This document shows positions 54,197 to 62,750 of a stretch of DNA of 64,000 bases, one piece after another (the first letter of the stretch is position 1; each line of letters opens with the position of its first letter). The position numbers and the translations under genes were made by a program. Below the pieces are notes generated by a model, which was not told where the DNA came from, did no database searches, and saw only the letters and a list, made by a program, of their open reading frames with translations. Location: contig JAHHRH010000001.1 in assembly GCA_020025915.1 (NCBI GenBank), positions 71,543 to 135,542 on the forward strand. Direction: 5' to 3'. The stretch comes from Sutterella sp. Its GTDB lineage: Bacteria; Pseudomonadota; Gammaproteobacteria; Burkholderiales; Burkholderiaceae_F.

Positions 54197-55282
54197 TTAC
54201 GAATCTTGTTTATCTAAACGAACCGTGAGTCCGTTACGTAGCTTTAATTGTTGGTTGGTAATGACAAGGTCGCCTGTCTTAAGGCCTTCCGTGGCAATCC
54301 AGTCTGGACCAGTCCAACGGTCAACCTTGATAAGTTGCTGTATGGCTTGCCCATCCTTGAAAACAAACACACTATAAGTCCCGTCTGGTAACTGACGAAC
54401 GCTTTTTTGAGGAATCAACACGGCATTTTTGCGTGTACCAATCATCAATTGGACGCGAACGAAGTCGCCTGGAATAATACCTGTGGCTTGATCAAGGCGA
54501 GCTCGCATGGTTCGTGTACTTGTTTGCGGGTTAATCGATTGAGCGACGAAATCCAGGGTTGCAGGGATGAGATGACCTTGTTCATCCAGGATGCGAACAG
54601 CATTGTTAGTTGTGATGGTCGCTCCGGCAAGTGCACGACTCGATGGGGCAAAGTTCACTCTCACGTCATCGTGTTGCGTGATTTTGGTGAGCAGTGTGGA
54701 CTGAGCATTGATGAGTGCGCCTGGGTTGACGAGAGATTTTTCAATCTGTCCATCAACGGGAGCGCGTACTTTTGTCCAGCTGAGGTCGATGCTTGCGTCA
54801 CGTTCTGAGGCTTGTGCTGCTTGATACTTCGCTTTGGCGACTTCAAGCGCACGTTTGTCTGCATCATAAGATTGCTGACTAATGGCGCCAGTTCTAATCA
54901 ACTGTTTAGAACGTTCAAATGTCTTGGAGGCATTAGAGAGTTCTGCACGCACACTTTGTGTGTTGGCGCGTGCAAGGTTGAGTTGTGCCTCAAAGGGGGC
55001 AGGGTCAATTTCGTAAAGAATGTCTCCTGCCTTGACTGCAGAACCCTCCGTAAAACGAATATGCTTCAAGCTACCGCTCACCTGAGCTTTAATGTCTACT
55101 TCGCGACTACCTTCCGCTTGACCAAGCAATGAAATCCACAATGGATGATCATTCTCAGTGACTTGTATCGTTTGAACCGCAATGGGTGTCGATATTGTTT
55201 TTTTCGAGGCTGTTTCTTTACATCCAGTCAGTAAGGCGAGCGCGGTCACGCTGGCACAAACAAGTCTAAGAAAGGGGGGCAT
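54197..55282 (-). CDS. RND efflux periplasmic adaptor, AcrA/MexA type lipoprotein
   Basis: 361 residues. Lipoprotein signal with lipobox LLTGC at residues about 17-21, so membrane-tethered in the periplasm. Lipoyl halves (VDIKAQVSGSLKHIRFTEGS and DLSWTKVRAPVDGQI) flank an alpha-hairpin of about 60 residues. The beta-barrel and membrane-proximal domains follow, with VLIPQKSVRQLPDGTYSVFV. First gene of the pair. No operator or regulator gene was seen in the 93 bases to pepP. Confidence 0.93.
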   Translation of the reverse strand: MPPFLRLVCASVTALALLTGCKETASKKTISTPIAVQTIQVTENDHPLWISLLGQAEGSREVDIKAQVSGSLKHIRFTEGSAVKAGDILYEIDPAPFEAQLNLARANTQSVRAELSNASKTFERSKQLIRTGAISQQSYDADKRALEVAKAKYQAAQASERDASIDLSWTKVRAPVDGQIEKSLVNPGALINAQSTLLTKITQHDDVRVNFAPSSRALAGATITTNNAVRILDEQGHLIPATLDFVAQSINPQTSTRTMRARLDQATGIIPGDFVRVQLMIGTRKNAVLIPQKSVRQLPDGTYSVFVFKDGQAIQQLIKVDRWTGPDWIATEGLKTGDLVITNQQLKLRNGLTVRLDKQDS

Positions 55283-55375
55283 GATTACTTTACAGGTTGG
55301 TCTAGTCTCGACAAGTATTCACTGAAGTACGCAAGCAAACAAGTTCTTTCGCGAAAGATATGCAAAGCTATGTAA

Positions 55376-57190
55376 CTAATTGTACTTGGCAATGGGTTTG
55401 GTCCGTTCTTCAAGCCACCGACGAGCGCGTGGCGATAACACAGTGTTGGTGAGTACTTTTTTGACATGTGCATGGTAGTGATTTAGCCAGTCAATTTCCT
55501 TCACTGTGAGACGCTCAACGTTAAGGATTCGCGTATCGATTGGACAAAGGGTCATCACTTCAAACTTAAGGAACTCATCAAATGGAGATTTTTTGAGTGT
55601 TTCTTTGCTGAAAATCAAGTTTTCGATGCGAACACCCCATTGGTCTTTTCGGTAAACTCCAGGTTCGTCGGAAACGAGTTGGTGTTTCTGTAAGCCATCA
55701 GTTCCTGTGGCTGTCGCGTATCTCGAAATATAGAAGGGGCCTTCGTGAACATTCAAGCAATAGCCGACGCCATGGCCGGTGCCGTGTAAAAAGTCTAATC
55801 CTTCAGCCCACAACGGTTGACGAGCAATGGTATCGAGCTGGCTACCTGAAGTGCCAACAGGGACAACGCACGTAGCCAATGCAATCATGCCTTTTAGGAC
55901 GGTGGTGACATCGTTGATCATGGCTTGACTGACCTGACCAATGCCACTCATACGAGTAATATCAGTGGTGCCTGTAAGATAGTGACCACCCGAATCCACC
56001 AACAAAAGGCCATCTTTCAAAGGTAAAGTGGTCTCAGGTGTTGGTGAGTAGTGCGGCAAAGCTGCATGAGGACCAAAAGCAGCGATGGTCTGAAAGCTGT
56101 TGTCAAGGAACTCAGGGCATTTGGCGCGTTGATAATCCACCATCTGTACGACATCAAGCTCGGTGACTGTTTCGCCGTTGGTTAAGCGTTGTTCAAGTTC
56201 AGCGTAAAACTCAAGGAGTGCGATGCCGTCGTGCTCCATGGCCATCCGAATGCCTCTGTACTCATCTTGAGACTTTTTCTGTTTGAGTTTAAGTACAGGT
56301 GCTTGACCTTTCTTGTGAGGCAAGTCGTAGATTTGTTCATAAATGGCAAATGATTGGCAGTTAGGGTCGAAAATGAACTTATGACTTTTAGCTTTTTTAC
56401 GGAGGTCTTGCTCAAAATACGTTGGGCGATGAACCTGAATACCATGACTTTCTAGAGCGGTTAAGAGCGAAGAACCTAGTTTGATAGGTTCGATATAGAG
56501 GTGTGCCTCATTTTTCGTCACTAGCATATGTGAGAAAAAGACAGGATTGTTGGGAATGTCACTGCCTCGACAGTTCAGTAACCACGCAATATCGGCGAGC
56601 GAAGATAAGCATACGGCCTCGACTTTTTCCTTGTCGAGAGCACAACGCAAACGGTTGAGTTTTGTTTCGATTTTCCCAAGTCCGCCAGGTAGTGGTTTGA
56701 TCACATTGAGTGGTTTTGAGGGGCGACTTTCTGTCCAGGCGAGGTCGACTACATCGTCAACAAGTTGCAGGGTGCGTGAGTGATTAGGTTTATTCAGAAG
56801 GATGCGCTCAAATTCGTGGATTTGCCCAACGCTCCACAGGGATTTCGCTAGACCAATATTGGCTTTTTTACCTGTTTCTGAACACATCCAATCAATAGGT
56901 GTTCTAGTATTGACCCCATTGCTTTTAATGAGCTGAAAAGGCGTATTTTTTAACTGCTCTTCGGCTTGGATCCAGTAACGACTATCGGTAAAAAGGGCAG
57001 CTTTTTTTTCAGTAACACAAACGACAGCATTACTACCCGTGAAACCCGTCAACCAGCGAACGCTTTGCCAGTGATCAGGAACCTGTTCAGAAAGATGTGG
57101 ATCGGAGATGGGCATGATCCAGCCATCTAAATTCCTTGCTTTTAGTACTTGACGTAAAGCGTCGAGAGGCGTAGAGGAAGAAGTGTCCAT
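55376..57190 (-). CDS. Xaa-Pro aminopeptidase (M24B, aminopeptidase P family)
   Basis: 604 residues, the long form with an N-terminal pair of creatinase-like domains and a C-terminal pita-bread domain. The metal ligands are all visible: Asp pair in LLVDSGGHYLTGTTDITR, His in HGTGHGVGYCLNVHEGP, and Glu in SDEPGVY and RIENLI. It removes N-terminal residues before proline from peptides, in the cytosol. Single gene on this strand after the lipoprotein gene. Confidence 0.93.
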   Translation of the reverse strand: MDTSSSTPLDALRQVLKARNLDGWIMPISDPHLSEQVPDHWQSVRWLTGFTGSNAVVCVTEKKAALFTDSRYWIQAEEQLKNTPFQLIKSNGVNTRTPIDWMCSETGKKANIGLAKSLWSVGQIHEFERILLNKPNHSRTLQLVDDVVDLAWTESRPSKPLNVIKPLPGGLGKIETKLNRLRCALDKEKVEAVCLSSLADIAWLLNCRGSDIPNNPVFFSHMLVTKNEAHLYIEPIKLGSSLLTALESHGIQVHRPTYFEQDLRKKAKSHKFIFDPNCQSFAIYEQIYDLPHKKGQAPVLKLKQKKSQDEYRGIRMAMEHDGIALLEFYAELEQRLTNGETVTELDVVQMVDYQRAKCPEFLDNSFQTIAAFGPHAALPHYSPTPETTLPLKDGLLLVDSGGHYLTGTTDITRMSGIGQVSQAMINDVTTVLKGMIALATCVVPVGTSGSQLDTIARQPLWAEGLDFLHGTGHGVGYCLNVHEGPFYISRYATATGTDGLQKHQLVSDEPGVYRKDQWGVRIENLIFSKETLKKSPFDEFLKFEVMTLCPIDTRILNVERLTVKEIDWLNHYHAHVKKVLTNTVLSPRARRWLEERTKPIAKYN

Positions 57191-57226
57191 ATCAGATGGG
57201 GGATTTCTGAGAGTTTAAAGTGTAAA

Positions 57227-57613
57227 TTAGAGTAATTTGCGAACCTGCACAGTGACAGGGAATCCAACATGAGAGTCGCTTTCTATGTCTTCACCAATGT
57301 CGAGTCGAAGAATTCGCCAGCCTGCGTCACGAAGTTCATTGAGCGTGGCCGATACACCAAGGTCGTGGCATGCAAACGGGATCTCGTTGACACGTTGCAA
57401 TACGGTGACGGGGGCTTCTGAAGTGCAAGTCATTAGGGCACGAGCGGGCGCGTCAATTAACGGATCGTGTGTAGGATCCGAAGCGTCGCGCTGATGTGTC
57501 GGCGTGGGTCCGCTAATGTTGTCGCCTGTATAGTGTGTTGTGGAACATGCGGTTAATAAAAAGCTAACCGCTGTTGCCAACAACAGGGTGCGAAAGGCAG
57601 AAATGGAAATCAT
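57227..57613 (-). CDS. Small lipoprotein of unknown function
   Basis: 128 residues from ATG 57613, chosen because GGAG precedes it; an upstream in-frame start would add 11 residues before the signal peptide. Signal MISISAFRTLLLATAVSFLL with lipobox LLTAC. The mature part begins STTHYTGDNISGPTP, has two cysteines (MTCTSEAP and PFACHDLG) that could form a disulfide, and ends in VGFPVTVQVRKLL. Family not recognised. Confidence 0.7.
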   Translation of the reverse strand: MISISAFRTLLLATAVSFLLTACSTTHYTGDNISGPTPTHQRDASDPTHDPLIDAPARALMTCTSEAPVTVLQRVNEIPFACHDLGVSATLNELRDAGWRILRLDIGEDIESDSHVGFPVTVQVRKLL

Positions 57614-57661
57614 GTCAGTCTCCAACAGAGGAACGACTAAAAGCAACGCCTCATTGTATCG

Positions 57662-57698
57662 AAACAGCCCATTCTATGTGATTCAGAATGGGCTGTTT
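57662..57698 (-). terminator. Terminator after the DEAD-like gene
   Basis: Perfect 14-bp stem AAACAGCCCATTCT / AGAATGGGCTGTTT around nine bases, 19 bases past the minus-strand stop. Confidence 0.75.
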
Positions 57699-57716
57699 AG
57701 TATCAAATGTAACGAA

Positions 57717-59747
57717 TTAACGTTCTCCGTCTCGCTTACGACGGAAGTTATTTCGACGATTTCGGTTGAAGTTTCCTTTTGAGTTTCGACGGAACTCGTC
57801 AGGCATCATTTGCGGCAAGCTAAGGGCTTGAGATGATGGATGATAAGGGTCTGTCGGTTCCCAATAAAGCGGCTGGTCATTACGTAAATCTCGATGATTT
57901 TGTCGCTTAGGTTGATAGTGAATGGAATTCCCAAAATTGTCATCATCCCATTGCTTCTCACGGCGAGTTTTTGGATTCGGACGCTTTTTCTGATGACGCT
58001 TTTGGTCGTAAGGCTTCTTTTCAAAGCTCTTCGGTTGTTCCTCATTCACGTTGTCATTAGAAGCGTAGGTTTTGGGGAATGTTCCCTTCTTTTTACGCAC
58101 TGGGAACCTGCGTGGTTTAAAGTGCGTGGTTTTACTTGAATTGTTCTCTTTAGCTTCACTTTCGACAGGAACCGAAACGACCACTGGCACATCATTCACC
58201 TCATTGGGTGTTGCGATCGGTTCGTTCGCGCTCTCTGAAGTCGTTACGACAACTTCGGTGGATGTCGTTGGTGCCGCCTCTTCACGCGAGCGAGCACGAT
58301 AAGGCCGCTTCTTCGAAAAACGGCGCTCCTTGAAGTTCTTTTTCATCGGAGCTTCACTGCCTTCAACTTTAGCCACGGGTGTCTCGTCTTCTTTGGTCGG
58401 ACGGTGACGCGGCTTTTTAAAACGATTTTGCTTTTTGTTGAAAGGTTTTTTGCGGTCGTAACGGCGATTGAAACGATCATCACTTTCGCTTTCGCTATGC
58501 TCCTCGGCTTCTTTAGGTGCTGTTGCGGTCTCGGTCGGTACAGCGTCACGTGTGAAGTTAGTACGAATCGTGAGCTTTTCACGGCGGAGTAATTGACCGA
58601 TCACAGTACGAGGTTCTTTAACACCATACGGATTTTCGAGTGTCAAACGCTTTTCAGCGCCGCAGAGCAACTTTTCAAAGCGTGGCAACGTTTTTGGTGT
58701 AACGAGTGTAATCAGTTCACCGCTTTCATCTGCCACTATGGCGAGATACTCAAGATAGGCTTGCGGACCACCTTCGAAAGAAGTTTGGATGAGACGCGAG
58801 ATTTTTTGGGTGGCAAGCTCTCGAATTAAAGCGTGCGGCATAACAAGATGTTCAATACGTCCTGCTACAAACTTGAGAAGCAATGTTTCACGTGCAGAGT
58901 TAGATTGTGTTGTAGTCGCACGCTTGGCCGTAATGTCACATTCCTTAAGTTGCGAGACCAAGTGTGTTGAATCTGAGGTTGTGGTGACAGGATAAAGAAC
59001 AGGCGTACGTTCGCTTTCCTTTTTGAGGCAGTCGAGCCACGATTCCTCTGGCACTAAAATGACGCGTTCCGTGGGTGGCGTGGCGTGTACCACATCATCA
59101 GCTGCACGACAGAAGGCTGGCGCATGGAGTAAGGCAGTGTACGGATCATCAGCGTTTTCTGCGCCTACAGGCCCAGTCACAATCAATTGACGAGCAGCGG
59201 GGAAACACTCGCAGAGAGATTCAATGCGTGGTGTTTCTTCTAAAACATCATGCCATTCGGCGCCATCAATAAGAACTGTCTTGAATTGTTCCGGGTTGGC
59301 AAAACCTTTATCGAAAATCTTTTCTAGCGTCTTGGGGGTTGTGATGAGTAAGTCCACACGCTCAGCAAAGAGTTGGGTAAATCCAGCTGTATCGCGAATG
59401 CCTGTCGAGGCTACAATGCGCAAGCTGTTGTCAGCACAGAGCTGGGTCGCGATATGAAACGCTAATTCTTCAACTTCTCTACTCGGCGCAATGACGACGG
59501 CGGCCGAATCACTATTTTCACGTCGAGATTTTAATTTCTGAAGCACAGCGATCAAAGCTGTTTGAATTCGAGAAGCATTAGGAAGGCCAGAAATACGCGT
59601 GTCGCGTTCGTTCAATACTTCATTGAGGGTCATGGATAAAAAACCTGAGGAAGTGGCCCAGGGTTTAAAGGCTTCTGGAAGCCATGCTATGACACGCTCG
59701 AAATGCGAGATTTTGTCTTCTTTTGTCATCGTAACTTGGCAATGCAT
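57717..59747 (-). CDS. Degenerate DEAD-box-like protein with a long basic tail
   Basis: 676 residues. The first 200 align in order with an RhlE-type helicase core but without its catalytic motifs. The Walker A site (family AxTGxGKT) reads GLPNASRIQTAL at 54-65, motif Ia is PSREVEEL at 88-95, Ib TTPKTL at 136-141, DEAD is IDGAEW at 160-165, and SAT is TGPV. A weak second RecA-like half ends near residue 370. About 270 residues of Arg/Lys/Asn-rich tail follow (KKPFNKKQNRFKKPRHR, NFNRNRRNNFRRKR), typical of RNA-binding disorder. ATPase activity is unlikely; an RNA-binding scaffold is the best guess. The start could also be ATG 59729. Confidence 0.65.
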   Translation of the reverse strand: MHCQVTMTKEDKISHFERVIAWLPEAFKPWATSSGFLSMTLNEVLNERDTRISGLPNASRIQTALIAVLQKLKSRRENSDSAAVVIAPSREVEELAFHIATQLCADNSLRIVASTGIRDTAGFTQLFAERVDLLITTPKTLEKIFDKGFANPEQFKTVLIDGAEWHDVLEETPRIESLCECFPAARQLIVTGPVGAENADDPYTALLHAPAFCRAADDVVHATPPTERVILVPEESWLDCLKKESERTPVLYPVTTTSDSTHLVSQLKECDITAKRATTTQSNSARETLLLKFVAGRIEHLVMPHALIRELATQKISRLIQTSFEGGPQAYLEYLAIVADESGELITLVTPKTLPRFEKLLCGAEKRLTLENPYGVKEPRTVIGQLLRREKLTIRTNFTRDAVPTETATAPKEAEEHSESESDDRFNRRYDRKKPFNKKQNRFKKPRHRPTKEDETPVAKVEGSEAPMKKNFKERRFSKKRPYRARSREEAAPTTSTEVVVTTSESANEPIATPNEVNDVPVVVSVPVESEAKENNSSKTTHFKPRRFPVRKKKGTFPKTYASNDNVNEEQPKSFEKKPYDQKRHQKKRPNPKTRREKQWDDDNFGNSIHYQPKRQNHRDLRNDQPLYWEPTDPYHPSSQALSLPQMMPDEFRRNSKGNFNRNRRNNFRRKRDGER

Positions 59748-59762
59748 GCAGATCCCCGAGAC

Positions 59763-60031
59763 ATGAATTCGATAGCGTCTCGTAGGGAAGAATATGCTGA
59801 TTGGATATATGCCCGATCTATGCGGGTAGACCTGTCGTCAGATAAAAAAATCACGTTTCAGGGGAGGAACACACATGGCAACTCGGTGTTTGGCCAGACG
59901 GCAATACCCAATGGAAAGTGATGATGGACAGGATAACTTTTGAATGGGTCGAAAGCATATTCGACCACTTGGTGAACTTCATTGTACACGCAGATTTGTC
60001 AGCTTGCATGTATTCAAACATGCGTTTTTAA
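59763..60031 (+). pseudogene. Possible small broken gene before the FKBP gene
   Basis: From ATG 59763 one frame reads NSIASRREEYADWIYARSMR and VDLSSDKK to a run of seven A (59844-59850). Adding one A joins it to a second frame, NHVSGEEHTWQLGVWPDGNT, QWKVMMDRITFEWVE and so on to the TAA at 60029. Both halves have protein-like composition, and the break is a single homopolymer step like the one in metQ. A GGGGAGGA at 59861-59868 before ATG 59875 (22 codons) is an alternative reading. No family recognised. Apart from this, 59748-60105 holds nothing I can support. Confidence 0.3.
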
Positions 60032-60105
60032 AGATTTAGTTCATCGCAAAACGGATTCTGTAGGTAAGATAATGTTTTGTTCCCTGATTTTCTAAGGAAA
60101 TTGAA

Positions 60106-60435
60106 ATGGTAGAAGAACTCAAGATTGAAGAGTTGGCTGACGGTACGGGTCGTCAGGCCATGGCGGGCGACACGATTGCAGCGCATTACACGGGTTGGCT
60201 CGAAGACGGGACGAAGTTTGACTCCAGTTTGGATCGCGGTGAACCGCTCGAATTTGTGTGCGGCGTCGGCATGGTTATTGCTGGCTGGGATCAGGGTGTG
60301 GTTGGCATGCGTGAAGGTCAGAAGCGTCGTTTGACCATTCCTGCTCACTTGGGTTATGGCCCTCGTGGTGTGCCGGGTGTGATTCCTGGTAATGCGACGT
60401 TGATTTTTGAAGTGGAACTTGTCAAGGTCTACTAA
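60106..60435 (+). CDS. FKBP-type peptidyl-prolyl cis-trans isomerase
   Basis: 109 residues, one FKBP domain without a signal peptide, so cytosolic. The active-site residues are in place: [15 protein letters not shown], the [18 protein letters not shown] core with the hydrophobic pocket Trp, and [23 protein letters not shown] 60106 is preceded by AAGGAA. A stand-alone short FKBP of this sort is common in Betaproteobacteria. Ends at a terminator shared with maf. Confidence 0.93.
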   Translation: MVEELKIEELADGTGRQAMAGDTIAAHYTGWLEDGTKFDSSLDRGEPLEFVCGVGMVIAGWDQGVVGMREGQKRRLTIPAHLGYGPRGVPGVIPGNATLIFEVELVKVY

Positions 60436-60458
60436 GCATCGAAAACTTCGAAGTTGAC

Positions 60459-60511
60459 AAAAAAAGGCGTTGGAAAGATCTGCAAATCAGACCATGCCGA
60501 CGCCCTTTTTG
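60459..60511. terminator. Bidirectional terminator between the FKBP gene and maf
   Basis: AAAAAAAGGCGT and ACGCCCTTTTT arms with an inner pairing, between convergent genes. Confidence 0.7.
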
Positions 60512-60518
60512 GTATGAC

Positions 60519-61145
60519 TCAACCGAGTACAGGGAAGCCAACCTTAGAGAGTAATTCTGCAGTTTCGAAAACGGGCAATCCCATAATGCCGGTGTAGCTA
60601 CCTGTAATGTGGGAGATAAAGATACTCGCCGTACCTTGAATGCCGTAGCCCCCCGCTTTATCGTAAGGTTCACCACTGTTGGCATAACGTTCGATCTCAA
60701 GCTCGGAGAGCGTACGGAAGGTGACACTGGAGTGACTTAAGCGATAGGCAAAGGTCGTATCGTTAAAGCCGACAAAGACAGCGGTACGAACGTCATGAGT
60801 GCGTCCAGAAAGGAGAGAAAGGAAGCGACAGGCTTCGTCAAAATCCTTGGGTTTACCAAGAATTTCGTTTTCAAGACTCACGACAGTGTCTGCGGCAACA
60901 ATGGGGAAATGAACACCAGCAAACTCTCCAGCCTGCTTGACGCTCAAACCTTCAAAGTATTTGTTACGTGCTGTACGAACGACATAAGCCTCAGGTGCTT
61001 CATTAAGCAATACAGTTTCGTCACCCTCAAAGGCACCCAAAGTATGCGTATGACTTGCAATGACGCGAACTTTATAGCCTAAGCGAGTTAGGAGTTCGCA
61101 GCGACGAGGACTTTTGCTAGCTAAAAAGATAGTGTGGTTAGGCAT
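60519..61145 (-). CDS. maf: Maf-family nucleoside triphosphate pyrophosphatase
   Basis: 208 residues. Maf proteins hydrolyse non-canonical or certain canonical NTPs (dTTP/UTP or m7GTP types) and can affect septation. The N-terminal LASKSPRRCELLTRLG holds the phosphate-binding Ser and Arg pair, and VAADTVVSLENEILGKPKDF the catalytic Asp and Lys. GGYGIQGTASIFISHITGSY follows. Subtype cannot be fixed by eye. Last gene of the nadD-rsfS-rlmH-maf run. Confidence 0.92.
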   Translation of the reverse strand: MPNHTIFLASKSPRRCELLTRLGYKVRVIASHTHTLGAFEGDETVLLNEAPEAYVVRTARNKYFEGLSVKQAGEFAGVHFPIVAADTVVSLENEILGKPKDFDEACRFLSLLSGRTHDVRTAVFVGFNDTTFAYRLSHSSVTFRTLSELEIERYANSGEPYDKAGGYGIQGTASIFISHITGSYTGIMGLPVFETAELLSKVGFPVLG

Positions 61146-61152
61146 GACGATC

Positions 61153-61620
61153 TTAGGCTCGATGGTAGGGGTGACCAGCCAAAATGGACCAGGCGCGATA
61201 AATCTGCTCCGCTAACATGACACGAGCTAAAGCATGAGGCAATGTCATCGAAGACAGACGAATGGTCATTTTCGCTTTGGCTTTTACGTCGGGTGACAAG
61301 CCGTCTGGGCCACCAATGACAAACACGGGCGTCTCACCATCTGCACGCCAACGGGCGAACTGCTTGGCGAGTTCCATTGTAGTGAGGTCTTTGCCGTGTT
61401 CATCAAGAACCACAACAAAATCATCGGGTTCGATGGTTGCAAGAATACGTTCAGCTTCTGCAACCATCAATTTGGCCGGCGTTTGACCCGCTCGAGGTTC
61501 AGTTCGAATTTCACGTAACTCGACGCGGAAATCTCGAGGAAAACGAGACAGGTAGTCGGAAACAGCCGTTTGAGCCCAGTCACTAATGCGTTGGCCTACT
61601 GCGACAATACGAGTTTGCAT
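61153..61620 (-). CDS. rlmH: 23S rRNA pseudouridine(1915) N3-methyltransferase RlmH
   Basis: 155 residues, SPOUT-class methyltransferase acting on helix 69 of 23S rRNA in assembled 70S ribosomes. The knot region shows VFVIGGPDGLSPDVKAKAKM and the C-terminal LPHALARVMLAEQIYRAWSI, then GHPYHR, all diagnostic. Follows rsfS by 8 bases and precedes maf by 7, so the four genes form one operon. Confidence 0.97.
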   Translation of the reverse strand: MQTRIVAVGQRISDWAQTAVSDYLSRFPRDFRVELREIRTEPRAGQTPAKLMVAEAERILATIEPDDFVVVLDEHGKDLTTMELAKQFARWRADGETPVFVIGGPDGLSPDVKAKAKMTIRLSSMTLPHALARVMLAEQIYRAWSILAGHPYHRA

Positions 61621-61628
61621 ATGTCGAC

Positions 61629-62039
61629 TTACTGAAGGTCGTCAGGTAAATGGCCCGGGCGATGCGGCATCAGGCGAGAAGCGCATTCTTCATTGGCCTT
61701 GAGGAAGATTTCCTTACCGCCCCAGATTTCTTCAAGGTTGTAGTATTCACGGACAGCCGGCTGCAAGCAGTGGCAAACAACTGGTCCCAAGTCGACGAGA
61801 ACCCATTCGCCCGTCTCCTGACCTTCCATACCAAGAACATCGCCACCGGCCTGTTTGATTTCGGAAGAAACAGAGTAGGCAAGGGCTCGCGTCTGACGAT
61901 TCGACGTACCAGAAGCGATGACCACACGTTCAAATTGGTCGGTCAATTCTTCGGTGTTAAACACCTTGATGTCTTTAGCCTTAACGTCTTCGAGAGCGTT
62001 GACAACAAGCTGGGTGAGTTCTTCAATAGTCATAGTCAT
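61629..62039 (-). CDS. rsfS: Ribosome silencing factor RsfS
   Basis: 136 residues. Binds L14 and blocks 30S-50S joining under nutrient limitation. The conserved core is DIKVFNTEELTDQFERVVIA, then SGTSNRQTRALA and EWVLVDLGPVVCHCLQPAVR, followed by EYYNLEEIW. ATG 62039 (MTMTIEELTQ) is chosen; an ATG 6 bases later is also possible, and earlier in-frame starts would overlap nadD with no conservation. C-terminal extension after EEIWGG of about 25 residues. Confidence 0.95.
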   Translation of the reverse strand: MTMTIEELTQLVVNALEDVKAKDIKVFNTEELTDQFERVVIASGTSNRQTRALAYSVSSEIKQAGGDVLGMEGQETGEWVLVDLGPVVCHCLQPAVREYYNLEEIWGGKEIFLKANEECASRLMPHRPGHLPDDLQ

Positions 62040-62055
62040 AAAGAATTTATTGTGG

Positions 62056-62748
62056 TTAATGACGCATGACACCATAGAGGCCATGCGAACGGATGTATTG
62101 TGCAACGCCAGGGTGAAGCCAACCGTCTAGCGTTTTCATTGCTTGAGCATAGGGTTGCGTGCTGATTGTGCGACGAATTTCCGTCGCGCTAGCCCGATGG
62201 GGTGCCATCTCGAAATGAGCAATACGACCTGCAGGCATTTGTATCAGCGCTTCAGGTGCTGTGATTTTGTCAGCGACCCAGGCTATCTGTTGGTCTGGGA
62301 TAGGTTTTTCCACCGTACCCTCACGACAACAGTAAGCAATGTGGACATAATTTGTCAGTTCCGCCCAATTTTTCCATGTCGAAAGGTTAAGCCATTGATC
62401 GATGCCTAAAATGAGCACGAGCGGCATGGCTGGACCAACTTCTTCGCGCAAGTTTTTAACCGTATCTATCGTGTAGGTGGGACCTATGCGACAGAGTTCG
62501 GACGTATTGATGCGAAACAAAGGCTCGTATTCTACTGCAATACGAAGCATATTCAAGCGATGTATCCCCGATGAGATGCGACTTTTTTGCCAAGGTTCTC
62601 CTGCAGGGAACAATTCAACACGGACAAGAGGGATGGCAGAAAGGGCTGCGCTTGCTAAACACAAATGACCTGTATGGACGGGATCAAAGGTTCCGCCAAG
62701 TAAACCTAATCCGCGTTTGGCGGCTAATGTTGATGGAAGGTTACGCAT
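62056..62748 (-). CDS. nadD: Nicotinate-nucleotide adenylyltransferase NadD
   Basis: 230 residues, makes deamido-NAD from nicotinate mononucleotide and ATP. The nucleotidyltransferase signature GGTFDPVHTGHLCLA is at residues 18-32. The late ISTQPYAQAMKTLDGWLHPG and VAQYIRSHGLYG end is typical. First of the nadD-rsfS-rlmH-maf run. Starts 2 bases after the stop of the upstream hypothetical gene. Confidence 0.96.
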   Translation of the reverse strand: MRNLPSTLAAKRGLGLLGGTFDPVHTGHLCLASAALSAIPLVRVELFPAGEPWQKSRISSGIHRLNMLRIAVEYEPLFRINTSELCRIGPTYTIDTVKNLREEVGPAMPLVLILGIDQWLNLSTWKNWAELTNYVHIAYCCREGTVEKPIPDQQIAWVADKITAPEALIQMPAGRIAHFEMAPHRASATEIRRTISTQPYAQAMKTLDGWLHPGVAQYIRSHGLYGVMRH

Positions 62749-62750
62749 AC

